Source: an uncultured Saprospiraceae bacterium (GTDB taxonomy: Bacteria > Bacteroidota > Bacteroidia > Chitinophagales > Saprospiraceae). From it: a stretch of 59,132 bases of DNA. The stretch lies in the NCBI GenBank assembly GCA_938015805.1, contig CALLXF010000095.1, positions 1 to 59,132 of the forward strand, written 5' to 3'. Positions 42,873 through 52,552 of this stretch are shown here, piece by piece; position 1 is the first letter of the stretch, and each line of letters begins with the position of its first letter. The position numbers were made by a program, and so were the translations under genes. The notes below the pieces were generated by a model that was not told where the DNA came from, made no database searches, and was given only the letters and a program-made list of their open reading frames with translations.

Positions 42873-44564
42873 CTAAATCTTAACAAACTTTTGATTAAGA
42901 TTTATTCCTGAATGAGTTTCTATCCGTAAAAAGTAAATTCCCTTTGGATAAAACGCAGTACTTAATTGCAAAAGATCAGCATTATCTAAAAACAGATGTC
43001 TTATTACTTTGCCATCAGCACTAAACAATTTAAGCTCACCGTGTACCTTCTCACTAATCCTAACTGATATATTATCGATAGCTGGATTTGGCCAAACATG
43101 AAGTGCGGTAGTTTTAACAATGGGCTCTTTAAAACTAGTTAAATCTTCTACGCAAGACTCAGTACCATTTCGGAGCATTTGATATTCATCCTTAAAATCT
43201 TCAACTGCGTTTTCCCAATCCTCAAATATTTCCAATCCTTGGCCATTAGGATCGTAGTATAAATGATCAGCAAATTCGAGCGTAATCGATTCCAAAGGCA
43301 ATAAGTCCGTTTCTATAACTGTAGTAAGTGTTCTTACATCTGGAATATTTAAATTTTCCATTTGCATAGACCATCCCATCGAATCTAACGGTGAGTCAGG
43401 AAATGCAAATCTAGTAACGTCCGCACTGCCTGGGTTAAACCCCGTTCCTCCATAAGTCAAATCGCTACCTGTAATCCAAAAACCAGATAGCATATTATGA
43501 AACCCTAAATAATAAGGATCAATTGCCGTTAATCCAGATTCAGAATTACAGATAAATCCTTTCATTTCTTTATCAAAATAAATCTTGGAATTTATCGCGG
43601 GGTTATTAACTGGATTCTGAACAGTAGGAATACAGAACGGTCCTTCTGAATCTATTCCGTCCTTATTGTAGGTAAATGTGCAATTTAAATTCAAATTGCA
43701 TCCTGCATAATCATCTATATTACAATCTAGTCCCTTGTCTTCCCATACACCAACCCTAAAATCCAATAACGTCTCTACTCCTTTATTAATAAAAGTAACA
43801 TGGGTAAAAATGGCATGTTCTACTTTTAAATCATTGAGACAATCAAAGGTGTAGTCCATTTGATGGATTTCTACATCTAATGCCTCTCCTTGAGAATTAA
43901 CATGAACCGTTCTATCATTATAAATCTTAAAAACAAATTGAGAAGGTTTCATCTCAGGGGCATTACCTACTGCGAGAGGATAATCCCCATTCATAACATC
44001 ATATAATCCATCACTATCGTGATCATAAAAAGGAGCCATTCCATTTGGAGAATAAGTAACGAATTCTCCTAGATTTATATTTCCATTCGCTGGCCATTCC
44101 AAAATATCAATCGGAATATTCGATTGGTCTAATTGGCCATTATTAAAATTATTAATCAAATTTCTAACTTGATTTGCTGTTACCTTCCATACTCTATTAT
44201 AAAAATCACAAAACTCTTGAGTTTGAGTTCCATTATAAATAATGGGGCCAGAATCATAATCATGACTTGAGCTATTAGGGTATGTATTTGCGGCAACTTT
44301 TAAATTACCATTAGGATCATAAGCACTCATCCAAAGTGCACTAGCAAATTCTAAATCAAACTCTAAATTGCCTGACCGATAAACACTGAAGTCCTGAGCA
44401 AAATTAAGTACGCCCACATTTTCAAAAGATAAATTTCTAATTTCATTTCTTAACTCTACATTTCCTGGATAAGGATCCCAAGTACATTGGGCACTTGATA
44501 AAAATGGGGTCAAAATGAAAGTTAAAAAGCAATAAACAATAAAAGATAAAGATCTTAAAGACAT
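42873..44564 (-). CDS. T9SS cargo protein of unknown function with type A sorting domain
   Basis: 563 residues. A signal peptide ends LSSAQC (residue 26). The C-terminal 75 residues are a type A sorting domain, with VWPNPAIDNISVRISEK, LKLFSADGKVIRH and the terminal PKGIYFLRIE then QKFVKI. The middle contains DHDSDGLYDVMNGDYPLA, a calcium-binding-like loop, and no recognised enzyme motif. T9SS would carry it across the outer membrane and attach or release it. It is convergent with leuS. Confidence 0.87.
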   Translation of the reverse strand: MSLRSLSFIVYCFLTFILTPFLSSAQCTWDPYPGNVELRNEIRNLSFENVGVLNFAQDFSVYRSGNLEFDLEFASALWMSAYDPNGNLKVAANTYPNSSSHDYDSGPIIYNGTQTQEFCDFYNRVWKVTANQVRNLINNFNNGQLDQSNIPIDILEWPANGNINLGEFVTYSPNGMAPFYDHDSDGLYDVMNGDYPLAVGNAPEMKPSQFVFKIYNDRTVHVNSQGEALDVEIHQMDYTFDCLNDLKVEHAIFTHVTFINKGVETLLDFRVGVWEDKGLDCNIDDYAGCNLNLNCTFTYNKDGIDSEGPFCIPTVQNPVNNPAINSKIYFDKEMKGFICNSESGLTAIDPYYLGFHNMLSGFWITGSDLTYGGTGFNPGSADVTRFAFPDSPLDSMGWSMQMENLNIPDVRTLTTVIETDLLPLESITLEFADHLYYDPNGQGLEIFEDWENAVEDFKDEYQMLRNGTESCVEDLTSFKEPIVKTTALHVWPNPAIDNISVRISEKVHGELKLFSADGKVIRHLFLDNADLLQLSTAFYPKGIYFLRIETHSGINLNQKFVKI

Positions 44565-44597
44565 AACGTTATTTGTAAGTTACATCGTTGGCTTCCC

Positions 44598-44605
44598 CAA
44601 ATGTA
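44598..44605 (-). promoter_or_regulatory. -7 box TACATTTG for the T9SS cargo gene
   Basis: On the minus strand TACATTTG lies 33 bases upstream of the ATG ending at 44564. It matches TAnnTTTG. Confidence 0.5.
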
Positions 44606-44616
44606 TATAAAACTAA

Positions 44617-44775
44617 TTATTCGAAAAGAGCAAACGGAGTTATTGTCTCGAGTGACACAAGGTATTCCTTTTCGATGATTACCTCGATAGGAAAATAGGG
44701 GTAACCGATATAAACATATTTCATTATTCCTACATCTAAATTTTTGATATCTAGTCTACTATTTTTATCAGTCAC
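44617..44775 (-). CDS. possible small protein (52 residues) or detached C-terminal fragment
   Basis: From GTG at 44775 one minus-strand frame stays open to TAA at 44617-44619 and reads protein-like text: DIKNLDVGIMKYVYIGYPYF and ETITPFALFE. It overlaps the last codons of the Cys-rich lipoprotein gene in another frame. An internal ATG is at residue 18. It may be a short gene, or the original C-terminus of the lipoprotein cut off by a frameshift. No family is recognised. Confidence 0.3.
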   Translation of the reverse strand: MTDKNSRLDIKNLDVGIMKYVYIGYPYFPIEVIIEKEYLVSLETITPFALFE

Positions 44776-45061
44776 AAATTACCGTAGTAACCCTGCTTAC
44801 AAACACTCCCGGACAGAGCAACAGTAGATCCTCTCCTTCTTGTGCTATAACCTCATCTAGATCTTGCTCACAATATACATCTGTAAACTCTGCCACTAAA
44901 AAATACCCATTAGGATAAGGAGAAGGAAATCCGAGACAAGCATCCTCAGCCGCAAAAGCATTATCCTCGATAATAACCGTACATGTAGCACAATTATCCA
45001 CTTCGCAGGAGGTCATAAAGTAAAGAGAAAATAATGTTAGAAGTAGTAATGATTTTTTCAT
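44768..45061 (-). CDS. small Cys-rich lipoprotein
   Basis: 97 residues. The signal ends YFMTSC, a lipoprotein box with Cys19. The mature part has about six further Cys residues (DNCATCTV, DACLG, VYCEQD, LLLCPG, VICD), probably disulfide-bonded outside the cytoplasm. The function is unknown. It may be followed by a small frame at 44617-44775. Confidence 0.7.
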   Translation of the reverse strand: MKKSLLLLTLFSLYFMTSCEVDNCATCTVIIEDNAFAAEDACLGFPSPYPNGYFLVAEFTDVYCEQDLDEVIAQEGEDLLLLCPGVFVSRVTTVICD

Positions 45062-45282
45062 AATGATATTAATATCCGTTAAGAATTTCTTTAGTCAAAG
45101 AAAGGGATATGCTGTGATTATTTGTGTTATCAAAATGATAAGACAAATTAAAGTTTACTTAAGAGCTACCTTAATTACTTAATTGTCTCATCTATCCATT
45201 CTATTGCATTTCTCTAATTTCTTTCCACATGTCGGAACTATATTTTCTATCTTTAGACAATAGCATAGAATAACATAGAACT

Positions 45283-48200
45283 ATGAAAATAACTACCACC
45301 GCAATTACCCTTCTTTTAATAATTATGATTTGCCACATAGGACTGGCTCAGAATATTACCACGCAAGAGAGACTGCGACTAATGAAGGCTACTCATTTCA
45401 TGGACTATAGTGATCAACAAATAGCGACTAAAGATTTTTTTGAACTGCAGAAATCATTGCTTTCTATCGGAAATGATCAGTTTAAAATCAAGTCTTCTTA
45501 TTCGCCGAAAGGCAAACGATTTAAAAACCGAGAAGTAAAACGTTATACCCAATTCCATAAAGGAATAGAAATCATAGGGGGCTCCCTTATTTTACATACG
45601 AGCAAAAATAAAGTTATCAGATCTATAGGTCAGATCGTACCAGGCTTACAAATAAACACAATACCTCATTTATCTAAAATACAACTAAGAGCCATAGCTG
45701 GAGAAGGATTAAGTTATGCCTTAGTTAAAGATGAAATATTTCCTAATGACCATCAAACCAAATGGGAATTAGTCGATAGCCGATTAGTCATTATGGACCA
45801 AAGCCTACCAAATAAATCAGGACGATATGTGCTCGCTTATGAATGTGATCTGCATGCTCCCGGACAGCACTATGATTTATACATCGATGCCCACAAAGGA
45901 GAGATTTTAGCATATATCAATAAAATCCATTCTACACCCATAGAAGGCCAAGTAGAAACAAATTATTACGGCACCCAAAATGTCACTGTAGAAAAAGTAG
46001 ATGACGATCACTATGAGCTACATGATGATACACGAGGAGATGGAATTTTTACTTACGATGCGGTCAGTCGGGAAGTCGTAAGCAGCACAGACAACCAATG
46101 GAATTCGAGTAATGCTCATTATAGCAAGGCCGCTGGAGATGTACATTATAGTACGACGGCCTACTATGATTTTATGCTTGACCGTTTTGGGTGGTCAGGA
46201 CTCGACGGCAATGATGCCGCTCTGATCAGTAATGTAAATGTAAATGGAAAATTTTATTCTAATGCATTCTGGAATGGATCTACCACAAACTATGGAAATG
46301 GAGATTGCGAAAGATTTAACCCTCTGACCTCTATCGATATAGTCGGTCATGAGTGGACACACGGATTTGTAGATTACTCATCTGATCTCATTTATTACGA
46401 TCAGTCAGGTGCTCTTAATGAGGCCTCTGCTGATATTTTTGGGAAGGCTCTAGAGTATGCTTATGACAAGGAGCATTTCAGCTGGAACGTAGGACAACAT
46501 ATGCTTAAAGATCAGGCGGGTAGACCTATCCGTTCGATGAATGATCCTAATGCTGTAAATGATCCAGCCTATTACGGAGGTATCTCATGGTACACGGGAG
46601 CAGGTGATAATGCTGGTGTTCATAGTAATAGTGGTGTACTTAACTATTGGTTCTATTTACTAGTAGAAGGTAAAACCGGAACTAACGAAAAAGATTATAA
46701 TTATAACGTTCCAGCTATAGGCATGGATAAAGCGATCGAAATAGTCTTTAATATGAACGTCGGTTATCTAACAGAAAATTCTAATTATTTTGATGCGATG
46801 TATGCTTCTCTGTCGGTATGTGATGATCTTTATGGACCTAATGCTCCGGAGCGAGAGGCAGTTCTAGAGGCATGGCTTACCGTAGGACTATTTCCAGGAA
46901 TGGATAATAAAGATCTTACCGTACGCACTTATAATGATGAGATCAATCTATGTCCTAGCGATCAGAAATATCTAGATGCCTATATTTATAATGTGGGTAA
47001 TCAGCAGTTTGACATGGGTACACCGATCACCATATCCTACAAGCAAAATAATACTGACGAAGTAGTGGAATCCATAAATCTTTCCAGTGATCTCATGCCT
47101 GGAGATTCTATTTACTATCAGTTTAACACACCGATCCTTTCTGGAACTGCTAATGATGGCACAGCATATATAAACATAAGTGCACCTGACGATCTTAACA
47201 CCGTAAATAATCAAGAAAGACTACGTTTAAATGCTTCGAGTATCGAAGACTTAGACACCAGACTGGTCTATCTTAGACTAAATCAAAACACAGGCTGTGG
47301 AATTCCAAAAATCGGAACGTACTCCTTTTCTATCCAAAACACAGGTTGTTTTGCACTGCCTGCAGGAGACTCTATATTTTTTAAAATAGAAACGGAAAAT
47401 GAGGATTATCTCTTTGGGCGAACATTATTTTGGGACTTAGATCCAGGAAGTTATCTAGGTGGGACGACCTCTATTCCTGATTCCATCATCGGTGATTTTA
47501 AGAAGTTTAATGCGACCTTTATTTATCCTCCCGAGTCGATGCTAGAAAACAATTCTTATGAAGGAGAGATCAGTTCGATCCAAGTCATAGAGGATGGATA
47601 CTTTGAGGATTTTACACCTTTTGTAGATGAGAATAAATATTTTTTAGAAGCTAACCCTGCGTACGTTATAGATTCTATTTACGATTACAATGGAAACTAT
47701 ATGCTTGCATTGGCAGGAATAAGAAGCACTGCTAACTATACTAATTGTGACGAAGTGGAGGACTTTTTTGATCAGTTTAGAAGAGAGTCTACATTGCGAT
47801 ATTGTGTAAATACAATCGGAATGGAAGAGCCCATATTTAGCTTTAATTACATCCATTTACTAAATGAGGTTTTTAACCAAGAGATTGCAAATGATTTATA
47901 TGGGTCTATGTTTAGAGTAATCACAGATTCCACAAGTACAGATATAATATATGGAATGCCGACTGGAGAGTTACATACAATGGAATTTAAATTACCGATC
48001 AATTACGAAGGTAATTTAGAAATACAAGCCATAACCTTAAGCGGACTGCAAGATCCATTCGATAGTCCTGACTTAAACAACCTGGACGCTTTACTATTTG
48101 ATAATATCAGACTATATGACCAGACTAGAATAGACCAATTATTTGGAGAAAACGATTTTATACTCTTTCCTAATCCTACAAATTCATGGATCCAAATAGA

Positions 48201-48390
48201 ACATAAAGAACTGGATGCAATATACGATGTAGAAATACATGACATGCTCGGAAGACTTGTCGGGAAGCATACAAAAATAGAGCATAAAAAAATAATCGAC
48301 CTTTCTGACTACGCAAGTGGTTTATATTACGTTTCTATATGGCAAGACAGGGTAAAAACCTATGAGCAAAAATTAGTAAAGACGGACTGA
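45283..48390 (+). CDS. M4 family metalloprotease (thermolysin-like) with T9SS type A sorting domain
   Basis: 1035 residues. A signal peptide ends HIGLAQ (residue 22). An FTP-type propeptide covers about 50-215. In the catalytic domain HEWTH gives zinc ligands His356 and His360 and catalytic Glu357. Glu380 in GALNEASADIFG is the third ligand, 20 residues after His360 as in thermolysin. His447 in NAGVHSNSG is the transition-state His. The region from about 545 to 950 is beta-rich, with CARDB-like modules. The C-terminus FILFPNPTNSWIQIEHK to YEQKLVKTD is a type A sorting domain. It is secreted protein-degrading machinery, followed 36 bases later by the adhesin gene. Confidence 0.93.
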   Translation: MKITTTAITLLLIIMICHIGLAQNITTQERLRLMKATHFMDYSDQQIATKDFFELQKSLLSIGNDQFKIKSSYSPKGKRFKNREVKRYTQFHKGIEIIGGSLILHTSKNKVIRSIGQIVPGLQINTIPHLSKIQLRAIAGEGLSYALVKDEIFPNDHQTKWELVDSRLVIMDQSLPNKSGRYVLAYECDLHAPGQHYDLYIDAHKGEILAYINKIHSTPIEGQVETNYYGTQNVTVEKVDDDHYELHDDTRGDGIFTYDAVSREVVSSTDNQWNSSNAHYSKAAGDVHYSTTAYYDFMLDRFGWSGLDGNDAALISNVNVNGKFYSNAFWNGSTTNYGNGDCERFNPLTSIDIVGHEWTHGFVDYSSDLIYYDQSGALNEASADIFGKALEYAYDKEHFSWNVGQHMLKDQAGRPIRSMNDPNAVNDPAYYGGISWYTGAGDNAGVHSNSGVLNYWFYLLVEGKTGTNEKDYNYNVPAIGMDKAIEIVFNMNVGYLTENSNYFDAMYASLSVCDDLYGPNAPEREAVLEAWLTVGLFPGMDNKDLTVRTYNDEINLCPSDQKYLDAYIYNVGNQQFDMGTPITISYKQNNTDEVVESINLSSDLMPGDSIYYQFNTPILSGTANDGTAYINISAPDDLNTVNNQERLRLNASSIEDLDTRLVYLRLNQNTGCGIPKIGTYSFSIQNTGCFALPAGDSIFFKIETENEDYLFGRTLFWDLDPGSYLGGTTSIPDSIIGDFKKFNATFIYPPESMLENNSYEGEISSIQVIEDGYFEDFTPFVDENKYFLEANPAYVIDSIYDYNGNYMLALAGIRSTANYTNCDEVEDFFDQFRRESTLRYCVNTIGMEEPIFSFNYIHLLNEVFNQEIANDLYGSMFRVITDSTSTDIIYGMPTGELHTMEFKLPINYEGNLEIQAITLSGLQDPFDSPDLNNLDALLFDNIRLYDQTRIDQLFGENDFILFPNPTNSWIQIEHKELDAIYDVEIHDMLGRLVGKHTKIEHKKIIDLSDYASGLYYVSIWQDRVKTYEQKLVKTD

Positions 48391-48425
48391 TAATTGCAGT
48401 AAATAAGTAAATACGATTTTAACTG

Positions 48426-51400
48426 ATGCGACTTACAACTTTGCTATTCCTGGTAGTGATGTCTATTGAGGCTTTCGCCAATGTAGAATGTACTTGTAAT
48501 GAACCCTTTCTTCAAAACTTTACCGACCCTAGTTTCCAGAGTATCCAGCTTAACTGGTTTGATAATAGTACAGACATTATATACTACGAAGTCGAGTTAG
48601 TAGAAAAAGGAAATTCGCCAACAGGCGTCGCAACGGTAAGCAATATCACAGAGAAGTTTTATAATTATACAGGTCTGGAATCAGCTACAGAGTATACTGT
48701 CTATTTACGCTCTATATGCACAACAGGAGAGAGTAACTGGAATGGCCCCTACCCTTTTAACACCAACATAAGAAATGGTCAAGGCTGTGATATATCATTA
48801 GGCATCGATGATAACAACTGTAACAAGCCTGACGAATTCTTAATTGATGTTTTTGGGCTGATGGATGTAGAACTAGGAGAAAATTTATTTATCGAAACAG
48901 TAAATCTTGTTATAGATCATGATTGGCCGGCAGATTTAAAAATCTCACTTATTTCTCCTAACGGTAAAGATGTACTTCTCATCGAGCATCGAGGGATCGG
49001 TTATAATCATCTAGGTAATCCCGATAGTTTATGTCTAGCTCCTCTTGCTTTTAATAATCAGGCTTGCTTAGGAATAGAAGAAACAAACTTACCATTAGTC
49101 GGAAGTTTTAAACCAGAAGGTGATATAAACGCATTTTTAGATGGCTCTGATCCTAATGGAATATGGACTTTAGAAATATGTGATCAAGCTCGGGATGACA
49201 TCGGTACGATAAGATCAGTCGAGATCGTTTTTAGTCAGGAGGTCTGTCCTATTCCATCGGAAGTGGTAGTAAAAAATACAGATGCTGATGCCGTAACACT
49301 GAAGTGGGAAGCTCCATTTAATTGTTCTTTCTTAAATATAGAATGGGGATTAGAAGGTTTTATCCCTGGAACATCCAGTTCTTTTAATGTAAACTGCCAA
49401 AACGAGACCTACACTCTAAATGGCCTATTACCAGATACTAATTATGATATTTATGTAAGATCGTTATGTATACTAAATGACTCCCCACTATCCTGCCCTA
49501 TTACTATAAGAACCGCATGTAATACTATTACTGAACAAGAAAATTTTGATCAATTAAGCCTTTGTCCTTCCAGTTGCAGTATGCAATGTATGATATCCGG
49601 AAACTGGACAAACGAAACTAACGACTTAGTCGATGATCATGACTGGATTGTACAGACAGGTATGACTCCATCACCGCAAACTGGGCCAGAAAGAGATCCT
49701 TTTTTATGCGGCAACTATATCTATATAGAAAACACTGTAAGTTCATGTTCGCAGGGAGCGGAAGCCATTCTGATTTCTAAATGTTTACAAGTACCAGAAA
49801 TAAGTGATGCATGTACAGACATGAGTTTTTACTATCACATGTACGGCATCGATATAAATCGACTCGTCCTCGAGGCTAGTTTAAATAATGGTATAAACTG
49901 GAATCCTCTCTTTATGAAAACTGGCGACCAATCAAATAACTGGGAACGAGCAGAAATAGATTTATCACCTTATCAAGGAGAACAAATCGTCTTGAGATTT
50001 AGAGCCCTATCTGGAGCACGTACACAAGGAGATATTGCCATCGATCAAATCGAATTTTACGGTTCTACATTCGTAGAGGATGGATCAGTTTATTACGTAG
50101 ACAATGACGGAGATGGATACGGTTCGCAGGACTCTATTATCTATTGTGGAAATATCCCACTCGGCTATAGTCCAACAAATGATGATTGCGATGATAACAA
50201 CGTAGATATAAATCCTGCAGCATTAGAACTACCATGTAACCTTATAGACGAAAACTGTAATGGAAATGATGACGATCCCGTCCAAGTAAATCCGGTTACT
50301 TACGATATCATACAGCTTAATAATGAGACATGCCTAGGAGCGAAAAACGGAGCACTTACTATCTCTCTTTCTGGTGGAACATTACCCTATGATATAGAAT
50401 GGAACAATGGAATGTCAGGAAATTTTTTAACTGATCTAGGTAAAGGGGTATACTTCGCTACTATAACAGATGGAACAGGATGTATCTCTCTTACAGAATT
50501 TATTGAGATTGATGCCAACGCCTCTATAACTTATTCTTTTGTTTCTGTGCTTAACCCGAGTTGTAATGGCCTGGAAGACGGAGCCCTAAATGTAAACGCA
50601 TCTGGAGGAAATCCACCCTATAGTTTTAACTGGAGCAACGGTGATGGTACTGGAATAAGTATGGGTTTAGGAAATGGAGGATATGATGTAACCATTACAG
50701 ATCAAGATGGTTGTAGCGTAATTTCTGATTCGATTTTTCTCAGCTCGACATCTGGTATAAATGCAGGTATCCAATTAAAAACAGAACCACTTTGTCATGG
50801 TGATAATAATGGAAGCTTATGGGTAGCCGTTATAAACGGTACGCAACCACTAAGTTACATCTGGAGTAATGGTCAAACAGGAGAAAGAATTACAGATCTA
50901 GCACCAGACACCTACGCCGTAACGATTACAGATGGAAATGGATGCATCGAAATATTATCAGACTTAGAAATCACCCAACCGGACTCCTTAAATATATTTT
51001 TAGATGGAGCAGAGAATGTTCGTTGTTTTGGAGAAGAAGATGGTCGTATAGAAATTACAGTTTCTGGTGGTACTCCTGACTATTCTTACTCCTGGAGTAA
51101 TGGGTCTAATAGTCCTGATTTGTTTGATCTGCCAGAAGGTTTATATAGTTTGACTGTATCCGATATTAATGGATGTAGCCAAGTATTAGAAAATATTCTT
51201 ATCGACAGCCCTGATCCTATAGCCATCTCTATAGACTCCATAAGACATGTAGACTGCCCTTATAGTACGGATGGGTTTATCTCACTTAATGTAGAAGGAG
51301 GAACAGAAGATTACTTGTATTTCTGGAATGTTCCTGGAGAAAATAATCAAGTCATTGATAGTTTAGGAAGTGGAACATATGGACTTACCCTGATCGATCA

Positions 51401-52418
51401 ATTTAACTGTAAAGTATCTTTTGCTCCTATCGTAGTGGATGAGCTAAACCTACCGTTGGAAGTAGATATTCTGAAAATTATGGACAACCCTTGTTTCGGG
51501 GATTCTTTAGGAAGATTATCTGCTACAGTTGAGAGTAATAGATTTCCATATGATTTTAACTGGGACGTGGGTATACAAAATATCCAAAATGAGAAAACAG
51601 ATACAATCTATAATCTAGCTAATGGAAATTATCAACTTACCATAACAGATATAGAAGGATGTGTAGGGACATCAGAAATGATAAACATCAGTAGCCCAGA
51701 GATTCTTAATTACAGTGTAGAGCAGACAGAAAACTTAAGTTGCTTTGAGAGCAGCGATGGAAGGATCAGTATAGAAATCTCGGGTGGCACCATGCCTTTT
51801 TCTATAAATTGGACAGGAGGATATAATGGTGCAGATATCGATAATCTGCCAGCTGGTGATTATCTTTTTATGCTACTAGATAGTTTAAATTGCCCTTTAG
51901 AAAGCACAACTATTACCCTCTCCCAGCCAGAACCGCTCAGTGCTATCCTTACGATTATAAATGATACTAATGCATCAGGCATAGGAAATATCATAGTTGA
52001 GGCAGATGGAGGCACTCCTGATTACACTTACGACTGGAGCTCTAATGCCAATACCCTAAATGAAAATCAGGCGAGCAATCTATTTACAGATACCTATCTG
52101 ATTACGATAACAGATCAAAACGAATGTAAACTAGATACTTTTGCATTTGTAGACAATTTAGTAGGCCTAGAAGAAATCAAAAAAGACAAGATCTATTTAA
52201 AATCAAATCCTGTTAATGACTTTGTACACATAGAAACTACGCTAGATCTTAGTAATTATACGTTTACGATCCTCTCATCAGATGGAAAGGTAATTAAAGC
52301 TAATTCTCCTCTTATAAATAAGTCCATTTCCGTTACGCATATGCAAGAAGGCACTTACTATATGATCCTCTCTAATGCATATAAAAAGGCAGTGTTACCT
52401 TTTATAGTAATGAGGTAA
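48426..52418 (+). CDS. SprB-repeat surface adhesin with FN3, P-domain, MopE-like motif and sorting domain
   Basis: 1330 residues. A signal peptide ends IEAFAN (about residue 19). Domains in order: FN3 (about 30-115), proprotein convertase P-domain (about 135-270, with DHDWPADLKISLISPNG and DPNGIWTLEICDQA), FN3 (about 278-370), a MAM/jelly-roll-like module (about 375-552), a MopE-like calcium motif VYYVDNDGDGYG (about 555-620), then eight SprB-like repeats (about 626-1240). Each repeat has the core CxGxxDGxIxxxxxGGTxPYxxxW, with xNGxYxVTITDxxGC. The final 75 residues are a type A sorting domain. SprB of F. johnsoniae is the mobile gliding adhesin, so this is likely a T9SS-exported adhesin. Confidence 0.9.
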   Translation: MRLTTLLFLVVMSIEAFANVECTCNEPFLQNFTDPSFQSIQLNWFDNSTDIIYYEVELVEKGNSPTGVATVSNITEKFYNYTGLESATEYTVYLRSICTTGESNWNGPYPFNTNIRNGQGCDISLGIDDNNCNKPDEFLIDVFGLMDVELGENLFIETVNLVIDHDWPADLKISLISPNGKDVLLIEHRGIGYNHLGNPDSLCLAPLAFNNQACLGIEETNLPLVGSFKPEGDINAFLDGSDPNGIWTLEICDQARDDIGTIRSVEIVFSQEVCPIPSEVVVKNTDADAVTLKWEAPFNCSFLNIEWGLEGFIPGTSSSFNVNCQNETYTLNGLLPDTNYDIYVRSLCILNDSPLSCPITIRTACNTITEQENFDQLSLCPSSCSMQCMISGNWTNETNDLVDDHDWIVQTGMTPSPQTGPERDPFLCGNYIYIENTVSSCSQGAEAILISKCLQVPEISDACTDMSFYYHMYGIDINRLVLEASLNNGINWNPLFMKTGDQSNNWERAEIDLSPYQGEQIVLRFRALSGARTQGDIAIDQIEFYGSTFVEDGSVYYVDNDGDGYGSQDSIIYCGNIPLGYSPTNDDCDDNNVDINPAALELPCNLIDENCNGNDDDPVQVNPVTYDIIQLNNETCLGAKNGALTISLSGGTLPYDIEWNNGMSGNFLTDLGKGVYFATITDGTGCISLTEFIEIDANASITYSFVSVLNPSCNGLEDGALNVNASGGNPPYSFNWSNGDGTGISMGLGNGGYDVTITDQDGCSVISDSIFLSSTSGINAGIQLKTEPLCHGDNNGSLWVAVINGTQPLSYIWSNGQTGERITDLAPDTYAVTITDGNGCIEILSDLEITQPDSLNIFLDGAENVRCFGEEDGRIEITVSGGTPDYSYSWSNGSNSPDLFDLPEGLYSLTVSDINGCSQVLENILIDSPDPIAISIDSIRHVDCPYSTDGFISLNVEGGTEDYLYFWNVPGENNQVIDSLGSGTYGLTLIDQFNCKVSFAPIVVDELNLPLEVDILKIMDNPCFGDSLGRLSATVESNRFPYDFNWDVGIQNIQNEKTDTIYNLANGNYQLTITDIEGCVGTSEMINISSPEILNYSVEQTENLSCFESSDGRISIEISGGTMPFSINWTGGYNGADIDNLPAGDYLFMLLDSLNCPLESTTITLSQPEPLSAILTIINDTNASGIGNIIVEADGGTPDYTYDWSSNANTLNENQASNLFTDTYLITITDQNECKLDTFAFVDNLVGLEEIKKDKIYLKSNPVNDFVHIETTLDLSNYTFTILSSDGKVIKANSPLINKSISVTHMQEGTYYMILSNAYKKAVLPFIVMR

Positions 52419-52552
52419 TAAGCATAAATTATATTCTACAGAGATCGCAAAAAACACAAATGCCTATTGGTTTATATGCTCTATATAAGAATAGGATGTA
52501 AGCATTTAAGATGTAATAAGCATATCCAAAATTTACAGACAAATTTTAACCA

